Source: Brachionus manjavacas (Eukaryota; Rotifera; Eurotatoria; Ploima; Brachionidae). Taken from it: a stretch of DNA of 64,000 bases. The notes beneath the pieces were generated by a model, which saw only the letters and a program-made list of their open reading frames with translations, made no database searches and was not told where the DNA came from. The stretch lies in NCBI GenBank assembly GCA_019054805.1, contig JAHQIY010000002.1, forward strand, positions 2,480,001 to 2,544,000, in the 5' to 3' direction. Within the stretch, counting starts at the first letter, position 1. Each line of letters opens with the position of its first letter. Of the stretch, positions 22,501 to 35,617 are shown piece after piece. A program made the position numbers and the translations under genes.

Positions 22501-23580
22501 CTCATTTTTTTGGTTTATTATAAATTTTAAACAAATCTAAGGTTTAAAAAATCTAACTTTTGCAAAAAAATGCTTACTTATCTCTAAAAAAGTAACATTG
22601 GCATCTTAGAAAGACTAAAAAATTAATTTTAGTAGATACTTTGAAAAGTTTCGATTTTTTGGACATCGAAACGTTGGTTGAACTTGAATATTTTAATCAC
22701 GCCCAACTAAATTTAATTTATTATAACAAAAATTACATAGGTCGTTTGATGCTATAATTTCCGCATTTTAGTTATAGAATAAATTTAAATGCTGTTTTTA
22801 TGCAAAGTATTAAAATCGAAGGTAATTTTCATGATCTCGACATAAGCGTCTGATTAAAAATGATACGACGGTCAATATAAACAACTAATTTTCTTGATTT
22901 CAGCCTTTGTCTGTATCTTTAAAAATTCGCTTTCTGACTTCTATGGTAAATTTTTTACATTATTTTTTAGTAAATTTTCAAAAACAAAAATGGAGACTAA
23001 ATTCTAATTTTAGAAAATTAACATTTTTATTTAAAACAGTTCAAAAAATTTATAAAAGTGTTTTTTTAAATTTCGTGATTAAATTGTGAGCAAAAAGTTT
23101 TAAGGAACATTTGTTTCGTAATCGGAATGTTGAACTAAGCTATGGCACATAAATTCCTAATAGCTGTCAATTAGATCATTTTGACAATCGTTATGTGAGT
23201 AAAATAACTAAAAGACTCAAATTCAGGATTCAGAATTTTATTAAATAATTTTAAAAATAATCATTGCTATAATGGAAATATTTTTCGAAGCTTAAAATAA
23301 TGACAACAAAACAAATTTTAAAATTTTTTAAAATAGAATCAAAATTCAATATAGCTTTTTTTAAATTTAACTTTAAAAATATCCTTTGATATTTGTATTT
23401 GAAAGGATTGACACTAGCTGAAAAGAAAATGAATTTTAAATATAAAAATATAAAAATATGTGCAATTTTGTTTTACAGAGTATAAAAACAAAAAAAAGTG
23501 ATTAAGCATTCTTACGCAAAGAAAACAAATGCTTTATTTTTAACTATCGAAACGGATTAATAAAAAAAATTAAAATAAAT
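22501..23580. other. AT-rich spacer, no features seen
   Basis: This is the 3' flank of the cordon-bleu gene. A 60-codon open frame at 22907-23089 has the composition of background DNA, and I do not consider it a gene. Confidence 0.5.
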
Positions 23581-26500
23581 TTATTGAATATTATTTCGAT
23601 TGATTTTCTTTAAAGAGGCTACACTAAATGACTTAATAGAGTCCATCAAATCCTCTCTGGCGTTCAAAATCTGCTTTTTATTCTGAATGTTTTCTTTGGT
23701 GCTACTGTTAAAGTTTTTCGGTGCCACATTTGGTCGACTATTTTTCGGCTGAAAAGTGCTTAGTTGACTAAGACTTTGACTCTTGTCCAATTCTCCGTTT
23801 GATTCAGAAACAACCGACTTTAATTCTTCAAACAAAGTATTTCTTGCCAAATTGTCGTGGTTAATTTTATTTATGCTACTGTTTGAGTCTCTCACCTTGG
23901 CACTCATTACAAATGAGGGTGAATTTCTGCGCTGGGCTATCGAATGCAAATTTTGCGACATGAAATAAGATTGAGGTGAGTTTTGTGACGAATTATCAAT
24001 TGAAGGCGAAGAATTGCTCGATGCAGACTGAGTCGACGAGCTGGTGTCGACTTCTAAATTTTTTTGATTAGCAATAGTTTGCCTTCTATATTCCAATTTT
24101 TTGCTTAGTTCGTCCTCTAAAGTTGTCTTTACCGCAGGTCTATTGTCCGTGTTTTTTCTATACTGAACTGTCTTAATCTGATTAGAGGCTACTTTTTTCT
24201 CATTGGCAACAATTGTGCCAATACTTGAACGAGTATTCTGTTTCTGTTTTTCTAGCTCTCGTTTTTGAAGTTCTAATTGATATTCTTTTTCATGTTGTTG
24301 TTCTACCTCTAGTTGCTTTTGGAAAACTTCGTTGAGTGCTTTGGAATTTGCCAGTCTTTTGACAATTCCACTGTAACCGCGCACAGTGCCATCAGTTGAG
24401 TAATAGGTACCATTTTTTTCAATTATATCGCCATGTCGAACAACAGTGTAGTTTTGATGTTGTTCATTAAAGTCTTTTTCATTTAGAGCGGGGAATTGTG
24501 GTGGTGGCGAAACAGGTGATTTTAAATGCGTTGGTCTGTTCGCTGAACTAGGCTTTTTTTCTGAATTATTTTCATCAATGGACTGATCAGCGATTTTTAT
24601 CAAGCTGCTAGTTTCGAACTCGGGTCTTACTTCAATGACCGCAGTTTGTTTTATAGGAGTTCGAAATGAGTTTAGATTGATCTCAATTTGGGTTTCTTCA
24701 TCCGAATCATTTTTTGATGGTGTATTTTCCGGCTCTGCATCATAAGGCTGAACTGAGCTTCTATTAGTAGCCTCCACTAACACATCAGGTATCTTAGTAT
24801 CTAATCTTAAAGTTGCTGAACTTTCGTCTTGTATTTTTTTTGGCTCTATGTTCTTGTTAATAACAACTTTAGTAATTTGATTTGACATGTTTTGCACTGA
24901 GTATTTGCTCTGATTTAGTGGACTTGTGGTTACTGTTGGAGAATTTAATGCCTTAACTGAGTCCAAATCACTATGTTCATCTTCGGAAAATATTTTGTTA
25001 TCAGCCACAGCACCATAGAAAGATCTAACACAATTTTCATCAGAAATCAGTATGCTATCATCATTTGTTTTTTTAATATCCTCAAGGATGCTTTCATCCT
25101 TGGATTCTTCCATTTTATCTTTTAGAAAAAAATAGTTTTCGGAATGGATTGAAATTTTTTTAATTTTTTACTTGGAAGGCATGAATTATCTGATGTCATA
25201 ATATTATGTTTATCAATTGAAGTAGTCAATGATGGAATGTTTAATGAATCACAATCAATATTTCGTGACTTTTCTTTTTCTTTAACAAAAAAAATAAAAT
25301 TTTAATGAAAAATAAAAAAGAGATCGGTATAATATTTTCTCAATAGTAAACAATATTTTCCCTTCATTTAAGGTTGCAAACAAATCAAGGTTTTATTAAT
25401 AATTTATGGGTTATAGATGTAATACCTTGGCTCAACAAACAAAATTATAATTAAAATAAATCTTAAGTAATCAAAATAAAAGATGGGAAGAATTGAATAA
25501 GTCTTAAATTCACTAATTGACAATACAAATTTCAATTAGAAAAATGTAAAGCCAAAAGAATTTAGAATGTTTTCGATTAACAAAAGTTGCAGGACGAAAA
25601 TAATTAAAAAAAATTTTTAAATTTTGTTTTGTTAAAAACTCAATTAATTTTTACTAATGAGACGAAAAATTGCAAGCTTAAAATTTAATTTTTAATAAAT
25701 TATTAGTAAAATATTTTTATACTAAGAATTAAAAGATATGTAATGAAAATTTTCAATGAAGAAATTAATTTTTCAAATTTTATCTATTTAATTAGAATTG
25801 GCCGTCTTTTAGCGACAATTAATAATATATTTTTTCCTAAAATGTCCATTATTTTTAGATGAATTTTACTCTTAGAGATCAAAAGACTTAATTAGTTTTA
25901 TTATCAAAACAGTAAAATTCCACTAAAAAATAAACAACTTTTAAGATAAAATTTAAAAATGATTTTTTGTAAAAATATTTCTTCAGTATAAAGATTGACT
26001 TGGAGTTAAAAAAAAAAATTGATCTAACGTTTAAATAAAATTCATTTTATTTTATGTGAATTCAGAGTTAATAGTGGTCATGAATCAAAAAAACGTTTTA
26101 TAAACTTTTGTGGATATTTTTTGAATTAAGGAAAATACTAAATTTCTATGAAAAGTTTTACTATTTAATATAAACTTACCATTTTTTTTATCCAAAATTT
26201 TGCTATTCTCATCATTTTCAGAGACCATAGATTTCAGCGATGGGCTATATTCCTTTTTCTCATTTATTTTAGCCGAATTGTCATTTTTATTAGATAAAAC
26301 AGAACTTGAATCGGAGAGAGACGGTGAAGGAAAAGATGGAGGTGATGTAGAGTATTTATCATCTGCATCATCAATTTTACAGTTAGAATTTTCATGTGAA
26401 TTTGGTGAAAGATCAGTTAAAACTTTCAGAGAATCTTTTTGCACTGAGGGTGGCAATGGAGCAGCTTTTTTCTTTTTTCTGGTCAAAGCAACAATTTTCT

Positions 26501-29347
26501 CCAAGGTTTCTCGGTCAAAATCGTTCATTTCATTTCTTCCATCAACCACTGATTTAGATCTCGCCTGGTTTATTACCTTTTCATGTCTAGGCGCTTCATT
26601 TCCTTCTGGTACTGAATTAAGGTTGTGTCCTGAAGGTGGTGGTGGTGGAGCAGGCCGCTTTTTGCTTACTTTTGAAAGCAAATAATAGTTTTCAATTTGA
26701 CTGCTACTTGTTGATTTGATTGAACTTGTTGACGAAATGTAGTCTTGCTTCAGGCTATTGCTCTTTAGCGATGTGTTGTCCTCGTACAACGATGTCTTTG
26801 ATTTTGACTTGCGATTTTTTTTGCGCGTAAAAAACGAAAACATGCTCGACTTAATGCTCAGATTAGATGTGGATCCTTTAAAAGTGTCTGAATCAGTGCT
26901 TCCAATGCTTAAATCTAATTCAGATTTAGATTTAAACTTATTTATTGATTTCCTTTCGGTTGATTGATTAATATATTTTGTATTAGGTGCTAGTTTTTTT
27001 TGTGAACGTGACTTGGTACTATTTTGGTGAAAAGTTGCAATAGAGCTTGTTGAATCTTAAATAAAAGATGAGTTTTAGCGCGGCTTTATTCAATATTTTA
27101 AAATATAATATTTAACAGAAGCCATTTCTGTAAAAATAAAGGTAAATTTTGCTGTCGTGGAAACAAATGATTCAAACTTTATTCAAAAACATAAGGATAT
27201 TTAGAGATTATATTCAAATGAATGTTAGTTGTTACGAACAATTTAGTTTGCCTAGCTTTGATCTCTCTAGATTAACTTTTAGTTAGAACATTTTAAGATC
27301 TAAATCCAAACTGCTTAGCGATAAATTAGGAAATTATTGAAAGAAGCTTAATTAAATGACTTTAAAGCTGATTCTTGATCTGTGGCCTCAAGTAAAAAAA
27401 ATCAAAATTCATCATGAACAATTTAGATAGCAAGATTAATTTCGTCTGAATATACTAAACTAGATAATTTAAAAATAGATTTTAAAACTAGTTTGAAAAG
27501 AATTTTAGAGAATAAAATTTCAATTTGGAAACAAAAATTTTCACTACTCAGAAATGTCTAAATTGCATTTCTAATTTTTTGATTTTCCAAAAACGAAGTT
27601 GGAATATTTTTGAATCATTAGTGTACACATTTAAATTTAAAAATTGCATATTGTAAAATTTTTCAAAGAAATTTTTTGTTTCTTTATTTAAGAAAATAAA
27701 ATAATTTAAAAATCATAAAACCGCGTTTGATTGATAAAAGCGGATTACCGGGACTTAGAATTAAGACCAAACTAATTGTGGCTTAAGTAGTCTTATTTAA
27801 AAAACAGCTAAATTCACCCTAAAATAAAAACTAAATAAAGCTAAATTTCATTCATTTATTAACCTTTTTTTTTAAATTTAAAAACGAATAATAATAATTG
27901 ATTAATTATGAGATTCGTGAATAATTCCTTTAAATATTGTCTTAAATTTCAAATTAAATTCCAATATTTAGATTTAATTTTTTCAGACAATTTTGAAATA
28001 TGTTGATTCAAATCATGATTAAAATAATTTAAACTGTTTATGAAAATCGTCTTCAAAATTTTCCTGCTAATAAACCTCATGACAATAAAGTGTAAAATAA
28101 CTCTTGTATATTACATCATTTATTATGTAATAATTAGCAAAAAAAAATAGTAATCAAATACTAAATAGTGCATAAATTTGAGTTATTTACTCTAGAATAA
28201 AGTTAAACTTTTGATAAGTTTTTGAATACTTTTTCATAGTCTCACGTTATCCTATTTATAACCCGACTAATCCGCTTTTTTTCTAAAAGGCACATTCGTG
28301 AGCTGACACAAGTTGACTTTATCAAATAAATTTTTGTTTATTAAATTAAAATTAGCTTTGCTAAAAATTGTTTATAGTGAATTTTTTTTCAAAAGCTTGA
28401 AAAGTTAGTTGGTTAAAACTAAAATCTACTCACTGAGTCTATTTTGGGACTTGTCGTAACTTTTTAATACCAAAGTAACTTCGTTTGTGTCAAATGAATT
28501 CAATTTTTGTTGAATAGAAGCCTGGTAAATTTTTGAATTAATGACAAGATTGTATCTGCTGGGATCAAGGCTAGCTTCTTTGCATACAATTTCAAGCAAA
28601 TCGTAAAGACTTATGTCCGGTTTGACACGTACCGCGGTTTTTTGGTTGAATGGTAAATTGACCCCAACTCGAATAGTCAGTTCAAAAGGAGTCTTGGAAA
28701 GTGGCAATGATTTAGCATAACTATTTATATTAACTATGTGACCAACAGATTTGGGCAGTTCTGTATCTAAAGGGAACAATTGATGCTGCTGGTGTTTCAA
28801 AGTGGAGGTCTTAGGAACAATTGTGATTTTGGCGGGATCTAAATGATTAAAAAAAAAATAAAAAATATTTTTCATTAATAAAAATTCTAATTAAGATTTA
28901 CTTAAATGTCCAATTGTTTGGTTTGGAGTATAGTCTATCAATTTATAGTTATTTGAATTAGAGTCGTTTTCGTCTTTGCCAAACAATTTAAGACAGTAAT
29001 TAGTCGGTATTAACTTTGCCGCGGCGGACAGCTCTATTAAAATGTCATATACAGCTTTTCTAAATATGCATACTTTATTAGAAAAAATTCAAACTCGCCA
29101 ACGTGTTGACTTACCTAGAATCTAAGTTTTTTGATATTTGAAGTCCGTTTGGATACACTATTAGAATGTCGGGCAGGTAATATTGATTTAAATTGGATAA
29201 TGTGGACGAAGATATTGACGATGCGGAGGATAAGGTGGACGAGGCCGAGCAACTTTGATTTCGTACTCGATTTTTTCGGTCAACAGTTTCGTTACGAATC
29301 AAATTTTCACTTTTAACAGGCATTATAGACTCACGGTTCTTTTTCAT
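23581..29347 (-). CDS. COBL: Cordon-bleu (actin nucleator) homologue
   Basis: The exons are 29347-29115, 29059-28902, 28838-28434, 27055-26180, 25279-25172 and 25118-23581. The total is 3,318 nt (1,105 residues), all GT-AG and phase-consistent. Residues from about 50 to 265 form the Cobl ubiquitin-like region. It includes the conserved YDILIELSAAAKLIP, a FELTIRVGVNLP...KTAVRVKPD strand pair and DLLEIVCKEASLDPSRYNL. A long disordered part follows with Pro-rich basic motifs typical of Cobl (KKRPAPPPPP, KKKKAAPLPP). A coiled Gln/Glu/Lys helix lies near EVFQKQLEVEQQHEKEYQLE. The end (AREDLMDSIKSFSVASLKKI) fits a WH2 actin-binding motif, and a weaker WH2-like stretch (NTLFEELKSV) precedes it. Cobl proteins nucleate unbranched actin filaments in neurites and microvilli. 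Vertebrate COBL has three WH2 motifs, so this copy may have one or two. Confidence 0.9.
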
Positions 29348-32300
29348 TTCATATTTAACTCAAATTCAAGTAGTCAAAATTGCATAAATAGTAAAATTAA
29401 AATCTAAAAATTATTATTTCAATGAAATATTTAAATAAAAAATTTTAAAATTAAACAAGAAGAGTATAGGACTCATTAATGGAACCATTTATGTTCATTC
29501 CTATCAAACTAATCGATTTTTAGTCTATTTTATATTCGTTTCAATCAAAATTATGCTTTAATTTTTTTTCTAAATCATTCAAATATTTAATAAAAAATTT
29601 CATCAAATGGTTTAATATTTATTTGAATTGAAATACCTTGTCAAATTGCTTAAGATTGTAAAAGAGTAATCAAAAAAACATTAAATTTGACTTGGAAAAT
29701 ATTTTTTCAAAATTTAAAAAATTCTATCATTATTTAATAAGCAGATTTTTAAAATAACATAACTACGTCTAAACTAAAATTGATATTCAAATCTTAAAAA
29801 TAATTTTCATTTAAGATAACTTTAAAGCTAATAGACGTTTTAAAATAATATATTTATCTTTTGATAACTCAAGTGGACACTTCTAAAGTCTAATCAAAAT
29901 TAACTTGCAAGGCTGCCCAGTCTTTTATCTTTTGATTTAGAAAAAAAAACAAAGGTAAATTCGGACTATGTAAATCAACATTGAACAATTTAGCAAAAAA
30001 ATTTTATTCTCTTGAAAAATTTGTCGAATGCTTGACATAATCAAAATGTGTCTCTATTTGTCCCTTTATTTTTTGTTATTTTTCCTGATATAACAACAGT
30101 AAATATTTGCTTAATGTATTTTTAAATCTTGAACAATAAACTTTCAAGTGTATTTCCTTAAAATGTTCAGGTCAAACAAACACTTGATTAATTTAGTGGT
30201 CCAATTTTGTAAAAATTGGTCAAACAAAATCCTAATGAAATATTGAACAAGATTTAAAATAATAAAAATACAAAAATTTATAGAATTTATTAAACCCAAA
30301 AATGTGATTGTTTGAATATTAGGCTAACTATTTGAATTATTAAAATAAGGATTAATAAGTCTTTATCAATTCATTTTTGCTAAAAAATTACAACTAAAAA
30401 GTTGTAAAACTATTTTCTTAAGTTTGGCTTTTAATCACGATCGATTAATCTTGTTCAAGTAGAATATTTAATCTTAAATCATCGCATCCAAAACGAGACA
30501 CAAACTTAATATTTAAGAGCAAATATTTAGCTTAAGTCCTAAATGTCCGAACGTTCGAGTACCACATCAAATTAGCTTTTTAAATGTCAAAAAATAAACT
30601 TGATCACGTTTAAAACCAGAAATAGCGCTATTAATTACACAATAATATTTAAATTTTAGCTACTTCTACTTTATTAAAATTTGCATGGATTATTAGAAAT
30701 ACAATCGGGTTTTATATTTCAACAAAATTCTATGGTAAATATACAATTTTTGAGTAATAAATTTTGGACAAAATTTTTAGGCACCTTAAAATTGCTTTTT
30801 AAGCTTTATTTTTAATACCATGAAAAAATATTTGGTATTAACTTTATCAAAAAGTTTGAGTGCATCCTTAAGGACATCTGGCATAACTGGGTCGATCCTT
30901 TGGGGTTATAAACTCATTTAAAAACTTTCCCTCGAAATTTTGAGTGAAAAATCTTTGAATGAACCTGTTTAAAAAAATTTAAAAATAATTTTGAAAAATA
31001 TACAAGAAAATAAAGATTATATAACATGTTCGTTTTGAATTCTAAAACATGAAAAAACTTTGCTCAAAGTAATTCGAAACCATTAAATTTGGTCACGATA
31101 TTTAATACAAATGGTTTCCTGGAAACATGCGAAAAAATCCAAAGTTTGAAAATCTACAAAATTATTTTGTTTAATAAATCCTGTTAAAAGCACAATGGAA
31201 AAAAATCTTTAAACAACATTTATTCAATTAATATCCAGTTTTGAAAAATAAACCAAAAATATCTTATCCAGATTTTGTTCAAAAATAATTTAAAATAATA
31301 TAATGCTTTAAATGTCTAAATTTTTTCAGGATAGTTAACTGTTTAAAGTTGTATTTTCTAAAACCAGATATACCAATCGACTTGAAAGATTTTCTTTCTT
31401 GATATTTTATTGATTTTGATTGTAAAATTTTGTTTGAATAAGTCTATACAGGAATCGTCTTAAATTTTTTAAAATCTTTATTTAACTAAAATTTAGTGAA
31501 TTATTTCTTATTTATTTGCTTGAACAGTTGACTTTGGGCTATTTTTTAATTATTTTAAATGATTTCAGAGACCATAGGTTTTTAAAGAGTTTTTCAAACC
31601 AGTTCATCCGATCTTGGTAAAATTTTTATAGCACTGAAGATTTTGAGCTATAGAAAAATTTAACAACAAACTAATTCTTGAAACTTGTTGAAAAAACTTT
31701 TTTTCAATAAACAAAATTGTCAAGAAGAGAGTTTTCATGATTAATGATATTTTTAAGAATACCTGAATTTAAGGTGAACACATAATAACAAGGAATTGTA
31801 CGATTTAGCCTAAGAAAAAAAAAAGAAAAATTTTTTAAATTATAATACGAATAATTTTTTGCTTTTTTTCTTGAAATTTCATTGTTAATGAACAGCTTTG
31901 AGAAACAAGATTGAGAAATTGTTTTTAAGTTCTCAAAATTAAAAAAAAAGGCCTATATTCAATTTAAATAAACATAGATTACGTAAAAATCTCAATTTTT
32001 AAATTCGTACAAATTTACTCTGAAAAATATTAAAGGTTCTCAATAAGAATAAACTTTTGATTTTTTGATTAAACAACTTAATTGAAAAATTCGGCTCGAC
32101 TAAAATTAATAACGACCCAGAAGACACCTGTGTACTTTAGTTAGACCAAATCAGTTGGATGTTTTTGTTCAAGATCTTACAGATTCCGAGGTCGATTGAG
32201 CTAAGCGGTACCAATATTTACATAAAATTTAATATGGACGAAATGTTCTGATTTTAATTAAGAATAAATGGGTCAAATAGTCAAAAACCTTATCAAAATT

Positions 32301-35300
32301 GTAGCATTGTATTTAAGGCTTTGCACGAATCCTTTGAACTAAATATAAAATTTGAATTATATTATTTTATAAAAAGCGGTCAAATACGCTGATACTTAAT
32401 AAATTTAACAGAAATTTTATCTTAAAAACTTTAATCAAGTAGCCCAAATTGATCTCTATTTTATTTAAAATTTATTGAAAATAAGTTTTTCAATCGAATC
32501 AGCTACAAAATAATTTATTTTTTAATTCTTGCTTTTATTTACAATTAATTTTAATTAAGTAGAAATAATTGAGCGGAATTTTAGAATCCAAAAATTCAAT
32601 TATTTTTATTACTAAAAAAATTAGGTTTTTTTAAGAAGGTTATAAATTAAAAATTGGAAATCCGAGATAACATTAGCATTGAGCGGTATTGATAATTATG
32701 GAATAGTTACAAATAGACCAGAAATATTGACAGGAAAATTATTGAACCAAAAACATGTCAATAAATTTTGATTAAATAATTAAATATTTTTTTTTTCTAG
32801 AATTTTAATAACATAGAAGACATTGTAATCATTCAACATGCTTCTAGAGGCACGTTTTTTTAACTTGTTTAGAAATAATCTTCAGTATGTGTCTCATCTT
32901 CACATCTTTGAACATTTTCGCAAAATATCTTAACAATTTGGACAAAATATTTTCTTTCTTTATTATCCAACTAAATAACTTAGGCAAAGAAAAAATCGTG
33001 ATTAAATTTTTTGCTGAAAAACGATATTTACCGTCAAATATTGACCATAAATTAATTACAAATAGAATTTTATTTATAAAAAAATATCGGAAGCTTATTT
33101 GGGCAAAAATAAATCTTCAGGATAAATAAAAAAATCTTTCGAAATTATTTCCCAGTCACGCACATTGTCCGATACATTCGGCCACGAAATTAAAATTATT
33201 TTATTACTTTAACCTCTAGAAACTATTTTTTCTCTAACACGAATCTAAATAAAGATTAATATTTTAGCATTAAGTCCCAAAAAAGCATTGTTGGTCTTCT
33301 GAGTCATATAACTCAATGACCAATTCGGGTCAAGAATAAACCATTTAGAATCTTATTGCGAATAAGGTAAGCTCATCTTTACCAAGGCTTATTAACTCGG
33401 CCAATTTAGAGCCTAAATATTTCAAGTCAATTCTTATTTACTCTATAGTCTAATTTAAAATTAGCATATAGTTTTTGTTATCAAGCCTTTCTAGATTAAT
33501 TTTCTAAAAGATGAATATTCATAAAAGTACATTAAACCATGGTACACTATTCATTTCAAATGTTAATTAAAAACTCATTGGCCAAACTCCCTTAATAAAT
33601 ACAGTTATATAAAGTGGTTGACACAAAAAATATTTTTTTTGTTTAACTACTTAAAATAGTGTCCAGACGTAAATAGCCGCAAGATGTAATTGATTTTTTA
33701 AGAAAACTCAAAGGGTTCAAAGTTTTTAATTTAGAAATTTGCTTTTAAATTTTGACCTGTCTTAAAATTTATTAAAAATACTCTTTCTAATCGCTTGAGT
33801 GCAAAGTGATAGTTTGTATAAAATTACCAACTAATCCATGGCTCAAATAGTCATTTGTTCAAACATATGCTTGACGAGTTAAATTTTGACAAGTTTGAAA
33901 CAATTTGTCTCTAAATTGTCTAATAGATATTTTTGTTATTTAAGATAAAAAAATTAAGTTAAATACAGTTATTCTGCTCAGCCAAAAGTAATTAATTTTG
34001 CTAATTTCATGAAAGATAAGCTCTACTTGACCGGAATTTCGAAATTCTTAATCAGACTTATAAAACTAAAAAAGTTCTTTTGAAAAAAAAATTACGAACA
34101 CATTGATTATGCTGACCAGCAATAAAGCTTGAGACTAGAAAATTTTAATTACGAGCTTTTAATTAAATTTCTTTAATTTTAAAATGATTTGTTGATTTTA
34201 GTTTAATTTTTAAACAGACTTGTTTTTTTTGAAGCTAACAAGCTTTTAAAAAAATTGTTTTTTTTAAAATGGAAATCGGATATAGTACTCTAATATCAAT
34301 CATTACATAAACGTTAGATTGATTTTGGATTATAATTTTAAACAATCATCCGAATGAAACTTCAAATTTTTTAAACTAATAAAGTTTTAGAAAAAAATTT
34401 AAATGAATCAAGATTAAATATTTGATCCGAAGATATTAAAAAATTTATTCTTAATAAAATAATTGTCTAATCGGATTAAATCTATCAAATTGAGGTTTAC
34501 TGAACCAGGTGTTCTAAAAAAAACTTAAACTATGCAATATTAATTGAAAAAATAATTGACTTTAATATATTTTAACTAGACAGGAAAAATTGTTATAAAA
34601 AATTATTGATTTTTTTCCAATTTAATTTAATTTCAAGATTCATTTGGTAATGTTAAATATTTGCATTTAACTTGCTTCAAATTTCTAATTTAAAACTCCC
34701 ATTAAAATCGAAATTTAAATATTTAAATATTTAATACAATCATTTCCAAAACCAGATTTTATTTTTAAAGCAAATTTTCTCTCTATTTATATAACAAATT
34801 TTTAAAAACCTTCTATTCTTCTTTACCTTTAGCCAAATTTAATGTTAAATCTCTAAAATACCTGAATAGTGAGAGCTATGATTCAAATTTTTTAACATTT
34901 ATCTGATGAGAGTGCCTAATAGAAGCAAATAACTTCAAAAGACAAGCTATACGATTTATTTGTTTTAATAGAATATAAAATTCATTTTTTGATCATTTAA
35001 GTTGCTGTTAAGTTTCTTTTCGATTTTTTTAATTCTTAAATATAAAACCTTTAAAAAATTTAAATTTAAATTATTTATTTAAGCATTAAAACAAAAGCGA
35101 AAACAATATTTTTTTTAAACTACATCGGTTAAGAATAAAAAATTCAACTTAACAAACATTTTTGATGCTTTTTTAAGAAAAATAAGCTCTTGAATATAAT
35201 TTTTCTTATTTTTTTTTTTCGAAAAATCCTCAGGTTATTTTTAATTTTGTACATTTAGCAAAATCCTAAAGCTATCTGATAATGAACCTCGCTTTATTTA

Positions 35301-35617
35301 TTATATTCCAGGCTTAATTTCTGAAGTATTTTGTTTAAAAATTTGAAAAAAATCTGTCTAAAAATCGCCATCCCAAAAAATTTATTTAATCAAAAGAAAA
35401 ATAAACTCAAAAACACTGAATTAATGTTAACAAAATTTAGAGATCATGTTTAAATTTGAAATTTTCAAACAAATTCTACTGCTTCAAATTTTGGTCATAT
35501 GATCATCCTGCAAATAAATATTTTTTTTCGAGTCTAATTTAGAGCATAAAATTCGAATATTAATATTTGAATAAAAAACTCTAATTAAAATTGTCAAACA
35601 AATATTTTTTGTTGAGC
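29348..35617. other. 6.3-kb divergent intergenic region
   Basis: This lies between the cordon-bleu start (minus) and the MTMR start (plus). It is uniformly AT-rich. I found no gene, no tRNA and no long repeat. The longest open frame (32887-33129, 80 codons) shows no splice context or family likeness. As the largest gene-free gap here between two divergent genes, it may hold regulatory DNA for either. Confidence 0.5.

Noticed and set aside
22907-23089. 60-codon ORF near the COBL 3' flank
   Set aside because: Background composition, no upstream or downstream exon signals.
26200-26685. 161-codon plus-strand ORF opposite a COBL exon
   Set aside because: It is the antisense shadow of the Pro-rich, Ser-rich COBL exon; its poly-Gly and Phe runs mirror the Pro and Lys codons.
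32887-33129. 80-codon ORF on the plus strand in the large spacer
   Set aside because: Amino-acid composition follows the AT-rich background (Ile, Lys, Asn, Phe, Leu), there are no matching splice partners, and no family is recognisable.
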